Source: DATGUA01 sp035301545 (GTDB taxonomy: Bacteria > Bacillota > Clostridia > Tissierellales > Tissierellaceae). Taken from it: 30,558 nt of DNA. A program made the position numbers and the translations under genes. The DNA lies in NCBI GenBank assembly GCA_035301545.1, contig DATGUA010000027.1, positions 1 to 30,558 on the forward strand. The letters run 5' to 3'. The notes below the pieces were generated by a model. It saw only the letters and a list, made by a program, of their open reading frames with translations. It had not been told where the DNA came from and made no database searches. Positions 24,049-30,558 of this stretch are shown here, one piece after another (the first letter of the stretch is position 1; each line of letters opens with the position of its first letter).

Positions 24049-24528
24049 ATGAAAGGTAAATTAATGTTAATATTAGGTTTAGTTTTAGTGCTTAGTATAA
24101 CTGCTTGTTCTACTGATGAACCTATAGATGATGAGGATACCCCACCAATAGAAAATAGGGAAGATCTCGAAGAAGAGGAGGAAAAGAAGGAAGAGGAATC
24201 AGAAACTACTTCAGAAGATCCTGAAAAGTTTTCAGATGAATGGCCTGAAGACTTTATGCCAGAAGCTCCTAAGTTAGCTGGAGATATAGTTAGATCTAAG
24301 GAGGAAGGGCCACATAAATATTTTCTAGAGTTTAAAGATATAAGTCATGATGATGCAAGTGATTATGTTGACTCTATAAAAGAGGCAGGATTTACTGAAA
24401 ATACTAATGAGTATATAGACACAAATTCTATAAAATACAAGGGAATGGATAAGGATAATAATCTTTTAATCCTTTACTGGGATAAGAGTGAAATAGTCAA
24501 ATTAGAATTAATAAAAAAAGATAATTAA
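24049..24528 (+). CDS. Small lipoprotein with acidic linker
   Basis: This 159-residue protein has a type II signal peptide: MKGK, a hydrophobic core, then the lipobox ITAC with the modified Cys at position 20. A very acidic, Glu-rich linker (about 24-62) leads to a small alpha/beta domain (about 65-159: WPEDFMPEAPKLAGDIV, then a ferredoxin-like SDYVDSIKEAGF and a strand-rich end). It resembles uncharacterised lipoproteins of clostridia in which a WPxxFP-type motif begins the folded part. No enzyme residues are recognised. AAAGGAGAG precedes the ATG. It is divergent from the TetR operon and could be part of the same envelope response, but no TetR palindrome lies at its own promoter. Confidence 0.7.
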   Translation: MKGKLMLILGLVLVLSITACSTDEPIDDEDTPPIENREDLEEEEEKKEEESETTSEDPEKFSDEWPEDFMPEAPKLAGDIVRSKEEGPHKYFLEFKDISHDDASDYVDSIKEAGFTENTNEYIDTNSIKYKGMDKDNNLLILYWDKSEIVKLELIKKDN

Positions 24529-24543
24529 ATATTAATAATAAAT

Positions 24544-24588
24544 AAGGGGATATTTCATAACTAATAATTAGTTATGAAATATCCCCTT
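24544..24588. terminator. Bidirectional hairpin between convergent genes
   Basis: A 19-bp perfect stem (24544-24562 with 24570-24588) closes on a 7-base loop, between the lipoprotein gene (+) and the ABC substrate-binding protein gene (minus). The T-rich flank is better on the minus-strand exit side. Confidence 0.75.
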
Positions 24589-24632
24589 CATATAAACAAT
24601 TATTCTATAAAAAAATTTTAGACTTCCAATTT

Positions 24633-25715
24633 TTATTCATTTTCTTCAGGAGCTGTTGGAGTCCAAACTAGTTTCATTACTTCCTCTGGATCATCATAAG
24701 CAGTTATTAGATCTAATTTAATATAATCTTCTGCAATTTCTTCTAATCCGTTTTTAGTAAATTCATCTGTTAGGCCAAATTCAAGGGTTTTCCATAGTTT
24801 AACATTCATATCATAGTCACCACTTATTTGATCATCATCTAACAACATTTGAACAGCTTCCTCTGGATTGTCCTTCATCCAATCACTTGCCTTTTTTAAT
24901 GCTTGAGTAATTTTCTTAGAGGTAATAGGATTCTGTTCAATGAAGCTAGTATTCATTGCAGCTACACAACAAGGCTCATGAGTAAAGTCTTCATCTAATA
25001 AAGAGCGAACAGGTCTTAATACACCATCTTCAACTAAATTATAGGCAAATGTATCAGATAAAAGTGCGCCAGCTATATCTCCATTTTGCATAGCTGCTAC
25101 ACAAGCACTAGTTTCAACTTGTACTAAATCTACTTCAGTTAGTGGATTTATACCATCTTTATCAAAAAATCGGGCAAGTATATTATAGTCACTAGCACCA
25201 ATACCATTCGGCGCTGATATTTTTAAACCTTTTAAATCATCAGTAGTTTCATATTCACTATCCTCTAGAACATATAAGGTTTTACAGCCTATATGTGCTC
25301 CTGCCACAAAAGATAAATCAACACCATTAGTAGAAGGGACTAGCATTGTAGAAATATGTCCTACTGCTAACTGGGCTTGATTATTTCCTAAAGCTTCTGT
25401 ATATGATGTACTTTTATATTCTTTCATATTTAGGCCTTCTTCTTTAAAATATCCTAGAGCATCAGCAAAATAAGGTGCAGATGTACAGTTTCCACCATCA
25501 TAGAAATAATTAAGTTCTTGACCATAAGCTTCTTCTTTTTCCCAATCCTCATCTGTATCACTTGTTGTATCCTTATTTGCTTCATCATCAGAATTTACAT
25601 TGACTGATGAATCATTATTGTTAGCAGGTTTTTCTGAACTAGTATTACATCCTATTAAAGTTATTAATAACATAAGAGCAATGCTAAAACATAATATTTT
25701 TTTGTTTTTTTTCAT
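24633..25715 (-). CDS. NitT/TauT-type ABC substrate-binding lipoprotein
   Basis: A 360-residue lipoprotein (lipobox LIGC, Cys23) with a Ser/Asn/Asp-rich linker and a SsuA/TauA/THI5-like two-lobe domain. Visible family elements are YFADALGYFKEEGLNM, NNQAQLAVGHISTM, LKGLKISAPNGIGASDYNIL and LVQVETSACVAAMQNGDIAGAL. Such proteins bind sulfonates, nitrate, pyrimidine precursors or other small compounds outside the membrane. There are unusual Cys in the binding domain (GNCTSAP, GAHIGC, HEPCC). It is the last gene of a permease-ATPase-receptor operon, 15 bases after the ATPase. The ligand is not evident; supply of the methyl substrate is one idea. Confidence 0.85.
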   Translation of the reverse strand: MKKNKKILCFSIALMLLITLIGCNTSSEKPANNNDSSVNVNSDDEANKDTTSDTDEDWEKEEAYGQELNYFYDGGNCTSAPYFADALGYFKEEGLNMKEYKSTSYTEALGNNQAQLAVGHISTMLVPSTNGVDLSFVAGAHIGCKTLYVLEDSEYETTDDLKGLKISAPNGIGASDYNILARFFDKDGINPLTEVDLVQVETSACVAAMQNGDIAGALLSDTFAYNLVEDGVLRPVRSLLDEDFTHEPCCVAAMNTSFIEQNPITSKKITQALKKASDWMKDNPEEAVQMLLDDDQISGDYDMNVKLWKTLEFGLTDEFTKNGLEEIAEDYIKLDLITAYDDPEEVMKLVWTPTAPEENE

Positions 25716-25730
25716 TATTCTTCTCCTTTT

Positions 25731-26501
25731 TTATATTGTTTGTTTATCTTTGTAATTAAGCATATCTAAGATATCATTTCGATACTTTAAAAATTTGTCT
25801 GAACCTCTATCACGAGGGTACTCAAGTTCAATAGGGATTTCAGCTTGTATTTTCCCTGGGTGTGGGTCCATAACTAGTACTTTTGTCCCCATATAAATTG
25901 CCTCATCTATATCATGAGTTACCATTAAAGCTAATTGTTGTTTTTCATTCCACATATTTAAAATTTCATCTTGCATATCCATACGAGTGAAAGCATCTAA
26001 AGCACCTAAAGGTTCATCTAGTAGTAGAATATCAGGTTCATTTATTATAGAACGAGCTAATTCTACCCTCTGTGCCATTCCCCCTGATAATTGACCAGGA
26101 TAATCATCTTTAAATTTTTCTAATCGTATTAAACTAAGAATTTGATCAACCTTTTCCGGATCTTGCTTCTTTTGTAGTTTTAGACTAAAAGCAATATTTT
26201 CTTTAACAGTTAGCCATGGGAATAATGTGGCCTTTTGAAAGACCATTCCGCGATTAGGGCTAGGTCCTGTTATAGGTTTATCATTTATTGTAATAGTACC
26301 TTTAGTAGGTACTACTAATCCTGCAATTAGTCTTAATAAAGTAGACTTTCCACAGCCAGATTCACCAACGATACAAATGAATTCATCATTATGTAATTCT
26401 AAGTTAATATTATCTAATGCATGTGTTATTGTATTACTTTCTATTCTAGGGAAGCTTTTATATACATTTTTCATCTTAAGGGCTACAGAATGTTTTTCCA
26501 T
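25731..26501 (-). CDS. NitT/TauT-type ABC transporter ATPase
   Basis: A 256-residue ATP-binding subunit with Walker A GESGCGKST, Q-loop QKATLFPW, signature LSGGMAQRVELAR, Walker B ILLLDEPLGALD and switch His in VTHDIDEA. It powers import through the permease encoded upstream. The frame is open from a TTG at 26525, but the permease stop and the ATG at 26501 overlap as TAATG after GGTGAT, a standard coupling, so I take the ATG start. The protein resembles SsuB/TauB. Confidence 0.93.
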   Translation of the reverse strand: MEKHSVALKMKNVYKSFPRIESNTITHALDNINLELHNDEFICIVGESGCGKSTLLRLIAGLVVPTKGTITINDKPITGPSPNRGMVFQKATLFPWLTVKENIAFSLKLQKKQDPEKVDQILSLIRLEKFKDDYPGQLSGGMAQRVELARSIINEPDILLLDEPLGALDAFTRMDMQDEILNMWNEKQQLALMVTHDIDEAIYMGTKVLVMDPHPGKIQAEIPIELEYPRDRGSDKFLKYRNDILDMLNYKDKQTI

Positions 26502-27544
26502 TATATCACCATACCTTCTTGCCAACGTAAAACTTTTTTCTTAATAATATTCAATATTTTGGTAACTGTTATAAAAATGATACAAATAATAATAATTGCA
26601 GCAAACATTTTATTATACATAGCCCATGATTTGGCCCATATTATATACCAGCCTAATCCAGATTCTACTCCTAGCATCTCAGCTATCATCAAGGCTGTGC
26701 ATGCAGAGCTCATCCCCTGGATCATTCCTTGTATCATATTAGGGACAGCATGAGGGATTGCTACATTAAACACAAGCTGATTATTATTAGCTCCTAATGT
26801 TTTAGCAGCATCGAAATATGATTTATCTATATTTGATATTCCTGTCATAGTAGCAACAGTTACTGAAAACCATACACCTAGAGCTATTATAAATATACTA
26901 CCGTGGAAAAGAGATGAAGCTAATACCATAACTAAAGGTATCCAGGTAGCAGTAGGTATAGGACCTAGGATCTTTATTATTGGATCGATCCAATATCTAA
27001 TTTTGTCACTATAACCACAAACAACACCTGTAATCAACCCAGTTATAACTCCTGCAAAATAACCATAAAATAATAATATTATCGTAGAAATTGCACTTTC
27101 AGCTAGTACTACTCTATCCGTAATCATGATATTTAAAATATCGTTAACCCAGGGTAAAAATGGATATTGAAGCCTTCCAGTTTTTAAGGTCAGATAATCA
27201 TAAATAGCCAACAATAAAAATATAACTGAATATAATGGAGCCTTATGCCTAAGTTTATCAAAGGATTTATTTTTTCCCTTTCTTAATTGAAGGATACTGT
27301 ATATCCAGAATAATCCATATATGGCAATAAAAAACACTAGGAAATATGTATATATTATAGGATTTTCATTTTCTCTAATGTTTGGGATAAATTTGTATTC
27401 TAAAAGAGCTATTATTCCACAAATAACAGGGAGAATAGAAATTATTGCATCGATTATTTTCTGCATAGTAGATTTTTCTTTTTTCTCCATTTGTAATAAT
27501 TCTTCTTTAGTTATGTCTAATGTAAGTGATTGATCTTTATTCAC
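26501..27544 (-). CDS. NitT/TauT-type ABC permease with extra N-terminal helices
   Basis: The last two thirds form a BPD-transport permease (five to six helices, with the EAA loop around FDAAKTLGANNNQLVFNVAI preceding PHAVP). At 347 residues it is about 80-90 longer than SsuC/TauC relatives. The additional N-terminal part holds a charged segment and roughly three helices (about 36-52, 64-84, 100-118). The start is a GTG after AGGAGGTG on the minus strand. It is the first gene of the operon. A 9-bp inverted repeat (27568-27576 and 27602-27610) lies in its leader region. Confidence 0.87.
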   Translation of the reverse strand: MNKDQSLTLDITKEELLQMEKKEKSTMQKIIDAIISILPVICGIIALLEYKFIPNIRENENPIIYTYFLVFFIAIYGLFWIYSILQLRKGKNKSFDKLRHKAPLYSVIFLLLAIYDYLTLKTGRLQYPFLPWVNDILNIMITDRVVLAESAISTIILLFYGYFAGVITGLITGVVCGYSDKIRYWIDPIIKILGPIPTATWIPLVMVLASSLFHGSIFIIALGVWFSVTVATMTGISNIDKSYFDAAKTLGANNNQLVFNVAIPHAVPNMIQGMIQGMSSACTALMIAEMLGVESGLGWYIIWAKSWAMYNKMFAAIIIICIIFITVTKILNIIKKKVLRWQEGMVI

Positions 27545-27567
27545 TAAAACACCTCCTCGTTTTTAAG

Positions 27568-27610
27568 TATCATATTGATCGTTAAATTAAATACTTTAAA
27601 TAATATGATA
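27568..27610. repeat. Inverted repeat in the ABC operon leader
   Basis: TATCATATT (27568-27576) and AATATGATA (27602-27610) are exact complements 25 bases apart, upstream of the permease start on the minus strand. This could be an operator or an RNA hairpin. In such AT-rich sequence it may also be chance. Confidence 0.3.
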
Positions 27611-27804
27611 AGATTAGATTAGCATAGTAAAATAGCCTCGTCCAATAGAAAATACGAATAAGAAATATGGTTGATATTAATATTGCATATAATACAATTT
27701 ATAATGGTTTTTTGTTAAAATACTAGGCACTTATCTCTAATTAAGACAAACTATATCTAGTTAGGGATAGATTAAAACTAATGAAGAGTTATATTGAAAA
27801 GTTA

Positions 27805-27833
27805 ACCACTTATATGAATAAATGTACCACTTG
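27805..27833. promoter_or_regulatory. Direct repeats, likely LytTR binding site
   Basis: ACCACTT occurs at 27805-27811 and again at 27826-27832, exactly 21 bases apart. Read on the minus strand the repeats are TAAGTGGTT and CAAGTGGTA, close to the LytTR consensus (two imperfect 9-mers with 12-13 bases between). They sit just upstream of the -35 at 27845 of the LytTR gene itself, fitting autoregulation by direct activation. Confidence 0.6.
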
Positions 27834-27844
27834 AGATAAATCAA

Positions 27845-27872
27845 TTTACAAATCTAAAATAAAGTATATAAT
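27845..27872 (+). promoter_or_regulatory. Promoter of the LytTR-LiaF operon
   Basis: TTTACA (27845-27850), a 16-base spacer and TATAAT (27867-27872) lie 21 bases before the start codon. This leaves only a short leader containing the ribosome site AAAGGGTGATGG. Confidence 0.7.
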
Positions 27873-27893
27873 TATGAATGAAAGGGTGATGGA

Positions 27894-28361
27894 ATGAAGA
27901 TTACAATTAATATTGATGAAAATAAAAAAGAAGATGAAATAATAATTAAATGTAAAGAGTTAAATAAAGATATAGAGGAAATCCAAAATATAATCTCCAA
28001 AACCCTTTCAAAGAGAGAACAGATTATTTTTTATAAAGATAATACTGAATATTATCTATCCCTAGATAAAGTATTATTTTTTGAAACGGAGAGTAACAGC
28101 ATTTATGGACATGTGGAAGCTGATATGTATGAAATAAAGCACAGACTCTATGAATTAGAAGAAATATTACCTATAGAATTTGTTAGAGTATCAAAATCTA
28201 CAATATTAAATGTAAGACATATTAGATCTATTGATAGGAATATACTATCTTCTAGTATGGTTGAATTTCATAGTTCACATAAAAAGACATATGTATCAAG
28301 ACATTACTATAAAGATTTTAAAAGAAGATTAATGGAAGTGAGGGGATATTATGAAAAATAA
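27894..28361 (+). CDS. LytTR-family regulator without receiver domain
   Basis: A 155-residue DNA-binding protein. Residues 1-45 form a short alpha/beta N-terminal part (MKITINIDENKKEDEI). The LytTR domain follows from about 50 (YYLSLDKVLFFETESNSIYG, IEFVRVSKSTILNVRHI, FKRRL). There is no phosphoacceptor domain, so control must come from abundance or a partner protein. This stand-alone class is usually paired with a membrane protein gene, often DUF3021 or a LiaF-like one, as here: the next gene overlaps by 11 bases. The repeats at 27805 suggest autoactivation held in check by the membrane partner. Confidence 0.88.
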   Translation: MKITINIDENKKEDEIIIKCKELNKDIEEIQNIISKTLSKREQIIFYKDNTEYYLSLDKVLFFETESNSIYGHVEADMYEIKHRLYELEEILPIEFVRVSKSTILNVRHIRSIDRNILSSSMVEFHSSHKKTYVSRHYYKDFKRRLMEVRGYYEK

Positions 28362-29061
28362 AAAGATTTTTACAGGTGTTTTATTTATAATTGCAGGAAT
28401 TGGATTGGTGGTAGATAAATTAGGGTACTTACCAGATATAAGTATATTCAGCTTTTTAGCATCAATTTATTTATTATATTTTATAATAAAAAGTATAAGA
28501 CGAAGAAATATATTTGGAATATTAATTCCTTTATCCTTGATAGGAGTAATATATTGGGATTATATAGGTCTTAATAGCTTAAATCCGTGGACACTAGTAT
28601 GGTCATCCATATTAATAAGTATAGGTGTATCGATTATATTTAAGCCTAAAAATAAATTCAAGGTATATAAAGGTTTTAAATATAAAAATGATAGTTTTAA
28701 TAAAGACAGTAATTTTTATGAAAATGTAGATGGAAATATTTATATAGAATCTACTTTTTCAGAATCTATTAGATATTTAAGAGATGAAGATATAAAAAAT
28801 GTAAAATTAGAAAGTACCTTTGGTTCGATGAAAATATATTTTGATGATGTAAAGCCTTTAGAAGATTATTTAACAGTGGATATAGAAGCTACATTTTCAG
28901 GTGTTGAATTATATATTCCAAAAGAATGGAAAGTGATAAATAATGTAGATGTTACATTTGGAGGGGTAAAGGAGAATAATAAAAATACAGATGAGCAAAT
29001 ATATAAATTAATACTAAATGGAGAATCTACTTTTTCTGGTGTAAATATTATATATATATAA
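28351..29061 (+). CDS. LiaF-like membrane protein
   Basis: This 236-residue protein has four hydrophobic segments in the first 105 residues (with FTGVLFIIAGIGLVVDKLGY typical of the LiaF/DUF5668 N-terminus) and a beta-helical C-terminal domain. That domain has repeated TFSG/TFGG turns (ESTFSES, ESTFGSM, EATFSGVELYIP, VTFGGVKE, ESTFSGVNI), as in the LiaF/VraT C-terminal family. LiaF restrains the LiaRS envelope-stress system in Bacillus. Here the likely partner is the overlapping LytTR gene. GGGGATATT precedes the ATG at 28351. Confidence 0.85.
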   Translation: MKNKKIFTGVLFIIAGIGLVVDKLGYLPDISIFSFLASIYLLYFIIKSIRRRNIFGILIPLSLIGVIYWDYIGLNSLNPWTLVWSSILISIGVSIIFKPKNKFKVYKGFKYKNDSFNKDSNFYENVDGNIYIESTFSESIRYLRDEDIKNVKLESTFGSMKIYFDDVKPLEDYLTVDIEATFSGVELYIPKEWKVINNVDVTFGGVKENNKNTDEQIYKLILNGESTFSGVNIIYI

Positions 29062-29076
29062 GAAGTATATAAATTG

Positions 29077-29207
29077 ATATTTAAAAGAATAAACCATCCT
29101 CTTACTTAAAATTTTAAGTAGGAGGATGGTTTTATAAAATTAATGATATATTGAATAGTTATCAGTAGTAAAAGGTTTATAATATAACAATATTTAAAAG
29201 AATAAAC
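29077..29207. repeat. 18-base direct repeat
   Basis: ATATTTAAAAGAATAAAC occurs at 29077-29094 and again at 29190-29207. The first copy is at the foot of the terminator and the second overlaps the -35 region of a possible promoter. Confidence 0.5.
29092..29134 (+). terminator. Terminator of the LytTR-LiaF operon
   Basis: A 20-bp self-complementary stem (29092-29111 with 29112-29131, one G-U) is followed by TTT. The innermost A/T pairs form the loop. It lies 30 bases after the LiaF-like gene. Confidence 0.85.
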
Positions 29208-29259
29208 TGATATGGTATAATATATATAATTTAAAAAATTATTAGACTATTCAATATAT
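29146..29259. repeat. 14-base inverted repeat pair
   Basis: ATATATTGAATAGT (29146-29159) and its exact complement ACTATTCAATATAT (29246-29259) flank 86 bases in the gap before the small membrane protein genes. No target-site duplication was seen, so I do not call it a mobile element. Confidence 0.45.
29193..29221 (+). promoter_or_regulatory. Candidate promoter for the small membrane protein genes
   Basis: TTTAAA (29193-29198), a 17-base spacer and TATAAT (29216-29221). It lies inside the inverted repeat pair and about 150 bases before the first small gene. Confidence 0.4.
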
Positions 29260-29370
29260 TTGTGAGAATAATTAGGGAAGAATATTCTAATAACACAAGG
29301 TATCTATTTATTAAATAATATGAAATTTTCAAATTTCTCAATTATTAAAAAAAAGGGGAGGGATGGGTTA

Positions 29371-29577
29371 GTGGAGAAACTACAATCGAAAACAAGGTTA
29401 AGAAAGGTTTTAGGATTAATAGCTTTTATTGCAACAGGAGCAGGATTAAAAATTTCTACTGCTATTAATGAAGAGAGTTTTTATAAAACAGCGATTGTAA
29501 TAATTATTGGATGTTTTTTTGCTGTGGGTCTAGTAGATCACTTTAGAAAACTAATATTAGGAGATGATTCAAATTAA
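29371..29577 (+). CDS. Small membrane protein, unknown function
   Basis: The frame is open from ATG 29320, but the only good ribosome site is GGGGAGGGAT at 29355-29364. It points to GTG 29371, giving a 68-residue product (VEKLQSKTRLRKVLG). A basic start is followed by two hydrophobic helices (about 12-30 and 38-55) and an acidic end. The next gene overlaps by 14 bases. I do not recognise the family. It is tied by overlap to the paralogous pair downstream and is probably a subunit or accessory of the same membrane complex. Confidence 0.55.
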   Translation: MEKLQSKTRLRKVLGLIAFIATGAGLKISTAINEESFYKTAIVIIIGCFFAVGLVDHFRKLILGDDSN

Positions 29578-29926
29578 TAAGAAAAATTCATACATTATAA
29601 TATGTTCTATAATAAGTGCTGGTTTAACATGGTTTATAAATCATGAAATAGGATTTGGAGCAGTTATAGCTAATGGATTAATAGGTGTAGTGGCTGTTGC
29701 TCTGCTTCCGAATGATTTAGCAGGGATAGCGTATACATCCTCTTTTGTTGGGATGAGTTCTTTAGAAATAATTCCCTCATTAACAGTAGCAGTATTAGTC
29801 GGTTTAGTAGTTTCTTTGGTATTAATTGCTACTGTGGAAGTATATGCAGGTATTGGAGGGAAAGGGGGAACTACTGTAGCTTTATCTACAATAATTACAA
29901 AAGCAATAACTAGTTTATTTGGTTAG
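29564..29926 (+). CDS. Small polytopic membrane protein, GIGGKGGT type (paralog 1)
   Basis: A 120-residue protein with about four hydrophobic segments and the loop YAGIGGKGGTTVALS near the C-terminus. It aligns over its length with the next gene product: FGAV(I)/FGSAI, (L)PNDLAG/(F)PELGST, FVGMSSLE/YAGMISVE and AGIGGKGGT/VGIGGKLGT. The ATG at 29564 sits immediately after AGGAG with no spacer, so initiation may depend on coupling to the overlapping gene upstream. A non-standard ATT start at 29573 would have better spacing. Function unknown; I know no named family. Confidence 0.7.
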   Translation: MIQINKKNSYIIICSIISAGLTWFINHEIGFGAVIANGLIGVVAVALLPNDLAGIAYTSSFVGMSSLEIIPSLTVAVLVGLVVSLVLIATVEVYAGIGGKGGTTVALSTIITKAITSLFG

Positions 29927-29938
29927 AGGAGGTATATT

Positions 29939-30331
29939 ATGGATGAAATAATAATTTTAATAATATCGGTAATTGCAGGGGTTGTTACATATATAATAGC
30001 AAATGTTTTAAAAAGAGGAGCTGTTTTTGGTTCTGCTATTGTAACCTTAGCGTCAGGAATTATACTTCCTTATTTCTTTCCCGAATTAGGTAGTACATTG
30101 GCTACTGCTGCAGCTTGTGCCTCTTATGCTGGAATGATTTCTGTTGAGAATGCACCTAATATTAAGGAAATGGCTATAATATCTTTGATAGCTGGAATAT
30201 TATTTGTAGCAGCAAGTAGTGCATATGTAGGGATTGGGGGAAAACTAGGTACAATGGCAGCTATATCTTGTTTCGCTTGGCTTGGTTTCAAAAAGGTTTT
30301 TATAGGTAAAGATGAAATATTAGATAAATAA
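29939..30331 (+). CDS. Small polytopic membrane protein, GIGGKLGT type (paralog 2)
   Basis: A 130-residue paralog of the preceding protein with about four hydrophobic segments, a CxSYAGMISVENAP stretch and YVGIGGKLGTMAA. AGAGGAGG lies six bases before the ATG, a strong site. The pair is 12 bases apart, and their adjacency suggests a hetero-oligomer, each gene supplying one half of a symmetric membrane unit. The Gly-rich loop between the last helices, with a conserved Lys, could line a pore or bind a phosphate. That is speculation; no family is recognised. Confidence 0.75.
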   Translation: MDEIIILIISVIAGVVTYIIANVLKRGAVFGSAIVTLASGIILPYFFPELGSTLATAAACASYAGMISVENAPNIKEMAIISLIAGILFVAASSAYVGIGGKLGTMAAISCFAWLGFKKVFIGKDEILDK

Positions 30332-30468
30332 GAGATGAGATTTTACTTGATAGTGATGGAGAAAATATAGGATGTAGATTTGGTGCAGTTGATTTTGTAT
30401 TAGAGGATTTAGGAGATAAATCTACTATATTTGTTAAAATAGGTGATGATTTTAAAAGAATTAGATAA
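30328..30468 (+). pseudogene. Short open segment without a start codon, unrecognised
   Basis: Forty-six codons are open after a stop at 30325, ending at 30466-30468. The composition is protein-like: RDEILLDSDGENIGCRFGAV continues to IFVKIGDDFKRIR. There is no ATG, GTG or TTG start near its beginning; only ATA or ATT codons are there. It is either the tail of a decayed gene or a product of a -1 frameshift at the end of the preceding gene, with which it overlaps at the stop. I could not match a family. Confidence 0.35.
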
Positions 30469-30481
30469 TTTTAATATAGAT

Positions 30482-30510
30482 CTTGCTATGAATTTATAGC
30501 AAGGTTTTTT
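30482..30510 (+). terminator. Terminator closing the small membrane protein group
   Basis: CTTGCTAT - GAATTT - ATAGCAAG is an 8-bp perfect stem with a 6-base loop, followed by GTTTTTT. It is a textbook intrinsic terminator. After it the window ends in AT-rich sequence with no gene seen. Confidence 0.9.
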
Positions 30511-30558
30511 ATTTTAAACATATTATAGATACCCTAATTTTATATATTTAAATAAAAT

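Noticed and set aside
29146..29259. Small mobile element (MITE)
   Set aside because: The inverted repeats are only 14 bases, flanks show no target-site duplication, and no second copy occurs in the window.

Overview
The window is AT-rich DNA (roughly 30% GC by eye) with strong AGGAGG-type ribosome sites, many TTG/GTG starts, lipoprotein signal peptides and no outer-membrane features. Together with a reductive activator of corrinoid proteins, this points to an anaerobic low-GC Firmicute, most likely a Clostridia/Tissierellia-type bacterium. The species cannot be named from the sequence alone. No tRNA, rRNA, CRISPR array, intact transposon or intact phage gene was seen.

Layout. (1) 1-3353: 3' end of a nucleoside/guanine-type deaminase, a remnant of an AbiEi-like antitoxin, then the peptidoglycan precursor pair ddl-murF, followed by a structured non-coding segment ending in a terminator. 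(2) 3555-11144: a long + strand run built around corrinoid (B12) methyl transfer: a G3E (CobW-like) GTPase, a short UroD-fold protein, a B12-binding corrinoid protein, a full-length UroD/MtaA-type methyltransferase, an ASKHA/2Fe-2S reductive activator, a second short UroD-fold protein, a decayed UroD-family gene and another intact UroD-family methyltransferase. (3) 11390-14490: remnants of a NitT/TauT-type ABC transporter, a second transcription unit with a further UroD-family methyltransferase plus an NhaC-type antiporter, and a ZIP metal transporter remnant. (4) 14787-17774: a BphA4-type FAD/NAD ferredoxin reductase and a membrane-anchored BNR-repeat protein. (5) 17875-23853, minus strand: an LD-carboxypeptidase, and a TetR - MMPL exporter - Leu/Gly heptad-repeat secreted protein operon with two likely TetR operators. 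(6) 24049-27544: a small lipoprotein, convergent with a complete NitT/TauT-type ABC transporter (permease-ATPase-lipoprotein). (7) 27894-30558: an autoregulated-looking LytTR regulator with a LiaF-like membrane protein, then three small membrane proteins of unknown function, two of them paralogs.

How the parts may fit. The core is regions 2-3. A methyl donor would be demethylated by one or more UroD-fold zinc methyltransferases onto the corrinoid protein. A second UroD-fold protein would pass the methyl on. The activator would return inactive Co(II) to Co(I), drawing electrons from an iron-sulfur donor and perhaps from the nearby ferredoxin reductase. The G3E GTPase is a plausible metal chaperone for the zinc sites, and the NhaC-type carrier could supply substrate or ion balance. 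No MtaB, MttB, MtmB or MtrH/MeTr-type partner is present in the window, so both the methyl donor and the final acceptor are unknown. This makes the locus the best candidate for an undescribed system. Genes decaying inside the cluster (a UroD-family copy, an ABC transporter, a ZIP transporter) show that it has been expanded and pruned.
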